From an uncultured Gemmiger sp. (GTDB lineage Bacteria; Bacillota; Clostridia; Oscillospirales; Ruminococcaceae): 64,000 bases of DNA. Under the pieces are notes generated by a model. It made no database searches. It worked only from the letters and a program-made list of their open reading frames with translations, and was not told the origin of the DNA. Position 1 is the first letter of the stretch. Every line of letters begins with the position of its first letter. This document shows positions 58,685 to 64,000 of the stretch, piece after piece. The position numbers were made by a program, and so were the translations under genes. The stretch is from positions 24,799-88,798 of the forward strand of contig CALWNO010000004.1 of assembly GCA_944382785.1 (NCBI GenBank), given 5' to 3'.

Positions 58685-59560
58685 ATGCCCGAGTACAGTT
58701 CCTTTCCCCCTTTTTACGACCCGTCCAGCCTGCGGGTCATCCTGACCCCCTCTGCCTTTGCCCGGCAGAATCTCTTCTTTTTGCAGGAGGCCGGGCACAT
58801 CCGGCTGGTGCAGAGCCACGCGGGCACCCAGCGCAGCAGCCTGGACAGTTTTCTGCTGGTACAGGTGGCGGCGGGCAGCGGGCAATTGCAGTACGACGGT
58901 AAGGTCTGGCCTTTGCGGGCGGGGCAGTGCTTCTGGGTGGACTGCCGCCGCCCCCACGGCTACCGCAGTGCCGACGACGATCCCTGGGAACTGCGTTGGG
59001 TGCACTTCAACGGCCGCAGCGCTCCCGCCTTTTACAAGCTGTTTGCCGCCGGGGGCACCCCGGTCTTTACCCCCGCCGACACCGGCGCCCCCGCCCGGCG
59101 ACTGGACACGGTGCTGGAACTGGCCCGGCACTGGGACGCCACCGCCGAGCTGGAAGCCTCCGCCGAGATTGCCGCCCTGCTGGCGGGGATTCTGGCAGCC
59201 CGGGCCCGCAGCGGCAGCGACACCGCCCCCATGGCCGCCCGGCTGGAGGAGGTGCGGGCCTATGTCATCGCCCACTGCACCGAGAACTTCTCTCTGGACG
59301 AGCTGGCCGCCCGGTTTTACCTGAGCAAGTATTATCTTGCCCGGAGTTTCAAGCAGCGATACGGGGAGACCATCCTGGACTGCCGCCTCTCCGCCCGCAT
59401 CGACATGGCCAAGCAGATGCTGCGCTACACCGACCTGACCCTGGGGCAGATCGCTGCCGGGTGCGGGTTCAAAGAGCAGGCTTATTTCACCCGGCGTTTC
59501 CGGGCCGCCGAGGGTCAGACCGCCACCGCCTACCGCCGGGCCTGGCGGGGCAAAGGATAA
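58685..59560 (+). CDS. AraC-family regulator with cupin domain
   Basis: A 291-residue regulator. The N-terminal cupin ([22 protein letters not shown]) binds an unknown effector, and the C-terminal double helix-turn-helix has [21 protein letters not shown] and [20 protein letters not shown]. The start at 58685 follows GGGAGG; an upstream in-frame ATG lies before the promoter and is rejected. It is divergent from the GDP-fucose operon and convergent with the aldose epimerase gene. Its target is not evident. Confidence 0.9.
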   Translation: MPEYSSFPPFYDPSSLRVILTPSAFARQNLFFLQEAGHIRLVQSHAGTQRSSLDSFLLVQVAAGSGQLQYDGKVWPLRAGQCFWVDCRRPHGYRSADDDPWELRWVHFNGRSAPAFYKLFAAGGTPVFTPADTGAPARRLDTVLELARHWDATAELEASAEIAALLAGILAARARSGSDTAPMAARLEEVRAYVIAHCTENFSLDELAARFYLSKYYLARSFKQRYGETILDCRLSARIDMAKQMLRYTDLTLGQIAAGCGFKEQAYFTRRFRAAEGQTATAYRRAWRGKG

Positions 59561-59564
59561 AACA

Positions 59565-59600
59565 ACAGCAGGCTTCCCGCCGTGGGAAGCCTGCTGTTTT
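59565..59600. terminator. Bidirectional terminator
   Basis: CAGCAGGCTTCCC pairs with GGGAAGCCTGCTG and is followed by TTTT; it ends the AraC gene and the convergent epimerase gene. Confidence 0.88.
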
Positions 59601-59615
59601 ACGGTATAGGGTGAA

Positions 59616-60488
59616 TCACTCGATGGTAACGCTCCAGGTGAAGGTCTTGCTCTCGCCAGGGTTCAGTTCCTCGTGCTTGCCGGGCTCGTTGACGCTGTTG
59701 GCCCAGCCGTTCCAGGGCTCCATGCAGACGAAGCTCTCGGCGTCCTGCTGCCACAGCACGCCCTTGCCGAAGGACGCCTGGTCAAAGGCCACGGTGACCT
59801 TGTGGCCGTTACCGGCGTCGGTGAGGACCATGGGGGTCTTGACGCCGGTGAGCAGACGGATGGAATCGGCGGAGCCCTCCTTGCGGGTCAGGGTGATGGG
59901 CTGCACGGCGGCGGGCTGCTCACCCTTGGCATCCTCGGAGCAGGTGGCGGCGTCGATGTCGAAGGACACGTTCTCCAGCTTGCTGGCCGCGAAATAGGGG
60001 TGGAAGCCCACGCTGAAGGGCAGCACCTTGGCGCCGGTATTCTCCACGGTCAGGGCCAGGGAGGCGGTGGCACCCTGCAGGGTGTAGCGCATGGTGAGCA
60101 GGAAGTCGAAGGGATAGACGAACTTGGTCAGGCCGTTGGGGGCCAGGGTCAGCTCGATGGCCTCGTCGTCCGCCTTCTGCACCTGCCAGGGCAGCAGGTC
60201 GGCAAAGCCGTGGACTTCCATGGGATAGGCGGCGCCGTCAAAGATGTGCACGCCGTTATCCGGCTTGCTGCAGCTGGGGAAGAGGATGGGAATGCCGCAG
60301 CGGGGACGGTCGGTGGACTCAAAGTTCTTGTCCCGCAGCCAGAGGTATTCCTCCCCGGCTTTGGTGAAGCTGGTGGCCATACCGCCCTTTTCGGGGGTGA
60401 CGGTCAGGGCGTAGTCGCCGTCGGTGAGGGTGAGGGTGGCGTAGTGCACGCCGTATTTTTCATAGGTGCCGTTGGTCAGAGTGGACAT
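59616..60488 (-). CDS. Aldose 1-epimerase family protein
   Basis: A 290-residue beta-sandwich mutarotase of the galactose mutarotase superfamily. RPRCGIPILFPSCSKPDNG, VHGFADLLPW (catalytic His), PFSVGFHPYF (second His) and CMEPWNG (catalytic Glu) are in the expected order, closest to the LacX/YeaD-like branch. It probably balances anomers of a free or phosphorylated hexose. The start at 60488 has AAAGGAGG ahead; the longer open frame upstream crosses the promoter at 60523-60551. Confidence 0.88.
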   Translation of the reverse strand: MSTLTNGTYEKYGVHYATLTLTDGDYALTVTPEKGGMATSFTKAGEEYLWLRDKNFESTDRPRCGIPILFPSCSKPDNGVHIFDGAAYPMEVHGFADLLPWQVQKADDEAIELTLAPNGLTKFVYPFDFLLTMRYTLQGATASLALTVENTGAKVLPFSVGFHPYFAASKLENVSFDIDAATCSEDAKGEQPAAVQPITLTRKEGSADSIRLLTGVKTPMVLTDAGNGHKVTVAFDQASFGKGVLWQQDAESFVCMEPWNGWANSVNEPGKHEELNPGESKTFTWSVTIE

Positions 60489-60522
60489 GGCAGAAAGCCT
60501 CCTTTTTGTTTTTCCTGCCTTT

Positions 60523-60551
60523 ATTGTACCGCATCCCGCCGCCTTTGGAAA
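60523..60551 (-). promoter_or_regulatory. Promoter of the aldose epimerase gene
   Basis: TTTCCA (60546-60551) and TACAAT (60523-60528) with a 17-base spacer on the minus strand. Confidence 0.55.
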
Positions 60552-60765
60552 CAGAAATTTTCGCAATGGCGGGGTCCCCTCCCGCCCGGCGCTCCGCCTG
60601 GCAGAGACCTTGTAATTCTTGAGCAAAAAAGCCGCCTTTTCTCCGGTGCCGCCCCCGCCCTTTGAAAAAAAGTCGCGTTGCTGCCACAAAAAGCTTTTTG
60701 CGGGTTGCACAAGGCCAACCGGGAAACTTTGGCAATTATTTCAGGTTCTGGGCAATTTTTGCAAC

Positions 60766-60794
60766 TTGTTCCCGAGGGGAAACCTTTGTATAAT
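60766..60794 (+). promoter_or_regulatory. Promoter of uxaC
   Basis: TTGTTC (60766-60771) and a perfect TATAAT (60789-60794) with a 17-base spacer; the leader is about 93 bases. Confidence 0.68.
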
Positions 60795-60893
60795 GGAATC
60801 AGGTTATGTGAACGGGCTGCCCCCTGCTCCCGGTGCCGCCAAGTGCCGCCGCAGCCGCCGCAGCCGCCAAAGTTAGCAAAGGAGTACCGGCTT

Positions 60894-62336
60894 ATGAAAG
60901 CATTTATGGACAAGGATTTCCTGCTGGAAACCAAGACCGCGCAGCACCTGTACCACGACTACGCCGCCAAGCTGCCCATCGTGGACTATCACTGCCACAT
61001 TCCCCCGCAGGAGATCTACGAGGACCGCCGCTTTGAGAACATCGCCCAGGTGTGGCTGGGCGGCCACCAGGTGGCGGACGACGGCACCGACCATTATTTC
61101 GGCGACCACTACAAGTGGCGTGTCATGCGTTCCAACGGTGTGCCGGAAGAGTACATCACCGGCGACAAGCCCGACCGGGAGCGCTTCCAGAAATTTGCCG
61201 AAGCGTTGGAAATGGCCATCGGCAACCCCATGTACACCTGGTGCCACCTGGAGCTGAAGAAGTATTTCGGCTATGAGGGCGTGCTCAACGGCGAGACCGC
61301 CGAAGAGGTGTGGAACCTGTGCAACGACAAGCTGCAGAACGACCCCAACATGACCGTCCGCGGCCTGATCGCCCAGAGCAACGTGGCCATGGTGGGTACC
61401 ACCGACGACCCCATCGACAGCCTGGAATGGCATGAGAAGATCAAGAACGATCCTTCCATCCAGGTGGTAGTGGCCCCGTCCTTCCGCCCGGACAAGGCCG
61501 TGAACATCCAGAAGGCCGGTTTTGTGGAGTACATCCACCAGCTGGAAGAGGTCGTGGGCCGCAAGTTTGCCTGCGCCGACTGCGTGGTGTCCGCCCTGGA
61601 AGAGCGGCTGCAGTTCTTTGTGAAGATGGGCTGCCGCGCTGCCGACCACGGTCTGGACTATGTGCCCTTTGTGGAGACCGACGTGGACAAGGCCACCGCC
61701 GCCTTCAAGAAGGCCATGGCCGGTGAGTCCCTGACCAAGCTGGAGTGCGACCAGTACATCACCTACCTGCTGATCAAGATGGGTCGCCTGTACAAGAAGT
61801 ACAATGTGGTCATGCAGATCCATTACAGCTGCCTGCGCAACGTGAACAAGCGCATGTTCAAGAAGCTGGGCGCCGACACCGGCTTTGACATGATCGCCGT
61901 GACCGACGGCAGCGCTTCCATCAGCAGCCTGCTGTCCGCTCTGACCGAGACCGGCGAATGCCCGAAGGTCATCCTGTACAGCCTGAACTCCTCCGACTTC
62001 GACATGCTGGGCTCCCTGATCGGCTCCTTCCAGGACGACGAGATTCCGGGCAAGATCCAGCTGGGCAGCGCCTGGTGGTTCTGCGACACCGACGACGGCA
62101 TGTACCAGCAGATGAAGACCCTGGGCCGTCTGGGCCTGCTGGGCAACTTCATCGGCATGCTCACCGACAGCCGCAGCTTCCTGAGCTACACCCGCCACGA
62201 GCTGTTCCGCCGCCTGATGTGCAACCTCATCGGCAACTGGGTGGAGAACGGCCAGTATCCCAACGACGACAAGACCCTGAAGAAGATCGTGGAGGGTATC
62301 AGCTACTACAACGCCAAGCGGTATTTCGGTCTGTAA
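60894..62336 (+). CDS. uxaC: Glucuronate isomerase
   Basis: A 480-residue metal-dependent uronate isomerase that converts glucuronate to fructuronate, or galacturonate to tagaturonate. The amidohydrolase-like metal site starts with VDYHCHIPPQEIY (about 23-35); LVGTTDDPIDSLEWH-like sequence (MVGTTDDPIDSLEWH) and DRRFENIAQVWLGGHQV are family hallmarks, and the C-terminal FIGMLTDSRSFLSYTRHELFRR is complete. The start at 60894 follows AAAGGAG; the open frame upstream crosses promoter sequence. It stands alone, without uxaB, uxuA or kdg genes nearby, and ends at a strong terminator. Confidence 0.96.
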   Translation: MKAFMDKDFLLETKTAQHLYHDYAAKLPIVDYHCHIPPQEIYEDRRFENIAQVWLGGHQVADDGTDHYFGDHYKWRVMRSNGVPEEYITGDKPDRERFQKFAEALEMAIGNPMYTWCHLELKKYFGYEGVLNGETAEEVWNLCNDKLQNDPNMTVRGLIAQSNVAMVGTTDDPIDSLEWHEKIKNDPSIQVVVAPSFRPDKAVNIQKAGFVEYIHQLEEVVGRKFACADCVVSALEERLQFFVKMGCRAADHGLDYVPFVETDVDKATAAFKKAMAGESLTKLECDQYITYLLIKMGRLYKKYNVVMQIHYSCLRNVNKRMFKKLGADTGFDMIAVTDGSASISSLLSALTETGECPKVILYSLNSSDFDMLGSLIGSFQDDEIPGKIQLGSAWWFCDTDDGMYQQMKTLGRLGLLGNFIGMLTDSRSFLSYTRHELFRRLMCNLIGNWVENGQYPNDDKTLKKIVEGISYYNAKRYFGL

Positions 62337-62356
62337 GATTTGTTTGCAGCGTATAC

Positions 62357-62392
62357 AAAAAGGAGAGAACCGGAAAGGTTCTCTCCTTTTTT
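62357..62392 (+). terminator. Terminator of uxaC
   Basis: AAAAAGGAGAGAACC pairs with GGTTCTCTCCTTTTT around a short loop and is followed by further T. Confidence 0.9.
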
Positions 62393-62431
62393 GGGTTTTC
62401 TTTTTACCCGGCAGCGGGTGCCGACCAGGAT

Positions 62432-62588
62432 GTTGTCGCTTTTTGACGCCAAAAAGCGACGGAAAAAGCGCCACCGTTCCGATGCGGTGGACGCCGGCTG
62501 GGGCTGCGGCCCCAGACCCCAAGATGCGGCCACCTTGCGACGGCCTTCTCACCGGTCTGGGGACCGGTGAGCAAGGAATGGATTTAAT
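62432..62588 (+). repeat. Structured repeat, left copy
   Basis: About 157 bases with four hairpins: A 62435-62460 (11-bp stem, loop ACGC), B 62471-62490 (6-bp stem, loop of eight), C 62498-62515 (7-bp stem, loop TGCG) and D 62548-62571 (10-bp stem, loop TGGG). Linkers between them are 10, 7 and 32 bases. It ends in GAGCAAGGAATGG and an AT-rich tail. The inverted partner at 62685-62842 keeps the same order, loops and spacing. Confidence 0.85.
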
Positions 62589-62684
62589 ACCATTTCCCGG
62601 TAACGGGTGCTAACGGCTCTCCCTCAAGGTTGTACCCAACCCGGCTGCTCTTTTCCGTTTTACCAACGGCATTTCGGCCACGCC

Positions 62685-62842
62685 ATTAAAATCATTTTCC
62701 TTGCTCAGGCCCCCCAGGGCCTGAGTAGGCCGTCGTAAGGTGGCCGCACTCCCCGGGTCCAGGGCCGCAGCCCTGGTCGGCGGCCGCCGCATCGAAACGG
62801 CGGGCCCTTTTCGTTTCCTTTTCGGGCACGAAAAGGAAAGAC
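62685..62842 (-). repeat. Structured repeat, right copy (inverted)
   Basis: The minus-strand partner of 62432-62588. Hairpins: A 62814-62839 (11-bp stem, loop TGCC), B 62784-62803, C 62759-62776 (loop TGCG) and D 62704-62725 (9-bp stem, loop TGGG), with linkers of 10, 7 and 33 bases. Stem bases differ from the left copy in paired fashion, for example CTGGGGC/GCCCCAG against CCAGGGC/GCCCTGG in hairpin C. Linker sequence TGCGGCCACCTT(A/G)CGACGG is shared. Confidence 0.85.
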
Positions 62843-62909
62843 ACCCCGGCAAGCAGCCGTCACACCCGGCAGCAACGGGGTAAATCAACCCCTTCTCTGC
62901 TGTGCAGCA

Positions 62910-62930
62910 CCTCCCCTTGCACAGGGGAGG
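62910..62930. repeat. Isolated hairpin
   Basis: CCTCCCCT and AGGGGAGG pair around a TGCAC loop. It lies outside the structured repeat and just before the MarR-gene terminator; no function is assigned. Confidence 0.5.
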
Positions 62931-62956
62931 CTTATGGCAAAAAGCCATACAACCAC

Positions 62957-62988
62957 AAAAGGCCCCCCGGAATCCCGGGGAGCCTTTT
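62957..62988 (-). terminator. Terminator of the MarR-type gene
   Basis: On the minus strand AAAAGGCTCCCCGG pairs with CCGGGGGGCCTTTT (one wobble pair) around a four-base loop. The wobble favours the minus strand as the functional one. Confidence 0.85.
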
Positions 62989-63029
62989 GCTATTTGAAGA
63001 GAAAATTGAGAAAGAGATTGTCAAAAAAG

Positions 63030-63497
63030 TTATTCCGGCTTTGCCTCCGGGCTGCGGGTGGGCAAAGGAATCTCGGGCATGAGTTCGTCCGAGACAATGC
63101 GCAGCATCCGTTCCAGGTTCTGCAGTTCCTCCACGGTAAACCGCTGCTTGGCCCGGTCCACCACCTTCTGCAGATAGGCATAGCTGATGCTGTAATAGTC
63201 AATATATTTGCGGGTGGGGTACAGGTGGTATTCGCGCTTGTCGGTCTCCGACTGCACCTTCTTCACATACCCCTTCTTCACCAGATTGTTGATCTTGTAG
63301 GCGGCGTTGGGGGTGGACAGGTTCATCATGTTGGAGAACTCCGCGATGGTCGGGCTGCCCAGCGCCATGATGACCTCCATGCAGAAAGATTCCACGGTGG
63401 TCAGGGTGGCTTCGCGGGTGGCAAACTTGTTGAAAACCTGTTTGTAAAAGTGCAGCTTGAACTTGGTATACACCTGTTCAAAGGCCTGGTCCAGCAT
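63030..63497 (-). CDS. MarR-family regulator next to fabZ (possible FabT)
   Basis: A 155-residue winged-helix protein. PTIAEFSNMMNLSTPNAAYKIN is the helix-turn-helix, followed by LVKKGYVKKVQSETDKREYHLYPT, the wing of MarR proteins. The start at 63497 follows AGGAGG; a longer frame to 63638 lacks an upstream site. It is read from the same strand as fabZ, 137 bases downstream of it. In other Firmicutes a MarR protein (FabT) controls fatty-acid synthesis genes, so a similar role is possible here, but its position after fabZ rather than before the operon differs. TATACT at 63595-63600 (minus) may be its own promoter. Confidence 0.85.
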   Translation of the reverse strand: MLDQAFEQVYTKFKLHFYKQVFNKFATREATLTTVESFCMEVIMALGSPTIAEFSNMMNLSTPNAAYKINNLVKKGYVKKVQSETDKREYHLYPTRKYIDYYSISYAYLQKVVDRAKQRFTVEELQNLERMLRIVSDELMPEIPLPTRSPEAKPE

Positions 63498-63634
63498 GGC
63501 AAAAACCTCCTGGGGATCGGGTCGGCGGGCGGCCGTACCGCGGGCGCGGCGCAGCCGGGCGGCGGCCCGGATCTGTTTTGTATCCTTACAGGTCAGTATA
63601 CCATGTTTCGGCGCGATTGAACAGCCCTGTGTGG

Positions 63635-64000
63635 TCACTGGTTGTTCTCCCGGTCGACGATGGCAAAGGTCAGCTCGGCGTTGACGGCGCGCACACCGTC
63701 CACCCAGGCCGTCGCCTTGCCAACGCCCACAGGCCCGTGGCGTTCCACCAGTTCACATTCCAGGGTCAGCACGTCCCCGGGCACCACCTGACGGCGGAAC
63801 CGGGCGTTCTTCACCCCGCCGAACAGCGCCAGCTTGCCTTTGGCGCCCTCCTCACTGAGGGCGGCCACGGCGCCGCACTGGGCCAGGGCTTCCAGAATGA
63901 GCACCCCGGGCATCACCGGCTGACCGGGAAAATGCCCCTGGAAAAAGGGTTCGTTCATGCTCACGCACTTGATGCCCCGGGCCCACTGGCCGGGCTGGTA
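63635..64000 (-). CDS. fabZ: 3-hydroxyacyl-ACP dehydratase FabZ (5' end cut by window)
   Basis: The reverse-strand frame enters from beyond 64000 and ends at 63635, giving 121 residues of a usual 140-150. [28 protein letters not shown] contains the catalytic histidine (GHFPG) and [10 protein letters not shown] the catalytic glutamate of hot-dog-fold FabZ; the cytoplasmic enzyme dehydrates 3-hydroxyacyl-ACP during fatty-acid elongation. The remaining strands are complete. It is probably within a fab operon extending to the right of the window. Confidence 0.93.
   Translation of the reverse strand, partial: YQPGQWARGIKCVSMNEPFFQGHFPGQPVMPGVLILEALAQCGAVAALSEEGAKGKLALFGGVKNARFRRQVVPGDVLTLECELVERHGPVGVGKATAWVDGVRAVNAELTFAIVDRENNQ

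Larger units (their letters stand above)
60489..60893. other. Divergent intergenic region upstream of uxaC
   Basis: No gene in 405 bases. It contains a minus-strand promoter for the epimerase, a plus-strand promoter for uxaC, two near-repeats of GGCAATT(A/T)TT(T) just before that promoter (60731-60759) that may be an operator, and a triplet-like CCGCCGCAG repeat in the uxaC leader (60846-60868). Confidence 0.5.
62337..63029. other. Gene-poor stretch with a structured repeat
   Basis: The 693 bases between uxaC and the MarR-type gene contain no convincing gene. They hold the uxaC terminator, two inverted copies of a structured repeat (62432-62842), a separate hairpin CCTCCCCT-TGCAC-AGGGGAGG (62910-62930) and the MarR-gene terminator (62957-62988). 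Confidence 0.7.

Noticed and set aside
62340-62613. Small open frames of 70-90 codons over the structured repeat
   Set aside because: They cover hairpins and the uxaC terminator, have no ribosome binding site and arise from the repeat itself.
62432-62842. CRISPR array or insertion sequence
   Set aside because: There are only two inverted copies without regular spacers, and no transposase gene or direct target duplication is visible. A structured repeat fits better.

Overview
The window reads as chromosomal DNA of a G+C-rich, low-lipopolysaccharide-type Firmicute of the gut, most likely an Oscillospiraceae/Ruminococcaceae commensal (Faecalibacterium, Gemmiger or Subdoligranulum type). This is inference from strong AGGAGG ribosome binding sites, sigma-A type promoters, LacI/GntR/AraC/YesMN regulators, ATPase-less sugar ABC importers and a dense load of intracellular glycosidases. 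There are no rRNA, tRNA, CRISPR or phage genes. I recognise 45 coding regions; those at the two ends (a cupin at 1-305 and fabZ at 63635-64000) are cut by the window.

Layout. 1-5332 (minus): YesN/YesM two-component pair, GH51 arabinofuranosidase and a KdgF-like cupin. 5742-19016 (plus): sugar ABC importer without ATPase, a small NifU-like protein, GH38 alpha-mannosidase, GH2 beta-galactosidase, an 807-residue protein of unknown family and a ROK sugar kinase. 19083-21407 (minus): complete polar amino-acid ABC importer. 21710-22324: DUF4230 membrane protein. 22367-26099 (minus): membrane acyltransferase and a TetM-like GTPase fused to a Rae1/YacP-type NYN nuclease. 26511-42628 (minus): nine-gene glycan operon (two permeases, binding protein, GH38-like protein, GH130 phosphorylase, GH38, GH20, MFS transporter, GH3) read divergently from its LacI-type regulator (42957-43988); the enzyme set fits uptake and intracellular breakdown of N-glycan fragments. 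44064-47647: mannose-6-phosphate isomerase plus GntR regulator, divergent from a second ROK kinase. 48087-54703: raffinose/melibiose-type locus (AraC regulator, three transporter genes, GH36 alpha-galactosidase). 54845-58482 (minus): gmd-fcl-manC for GDP-L-fucose. 58685-62336: AraC regulator, aldose epimerase, uxaC. 63030-64000 (minus): fabZ and a MarR-type regulator.

The glycosidases lack signal peptides, so oligosaccharides are probably imported by the lipoprotein-dependent ABC systems and cut inside the cell; ROK kinases, ManA, epimerase and UxaC then feed the sugars into central metabolism, while ManC/Gmd/Fcl divert mannose phosphate to GDP-fucose.

The most interesting signals are: (1) a structured repeat at 62432-62842 present as two inverted copies of about 157 nt, whose four hairpins keep loops and spacings while stem bases change in a compensatory way, with a truncated relative at 57251-57344; (2) the ribosome-type GTPase fused to a ribosomal mRNA nuclease; (3) the unknown 807-residue protein inside a glycosidase operon; (4) divergent promoters whose -35 boxes sit inside two matched palindromes at 46633-46730.
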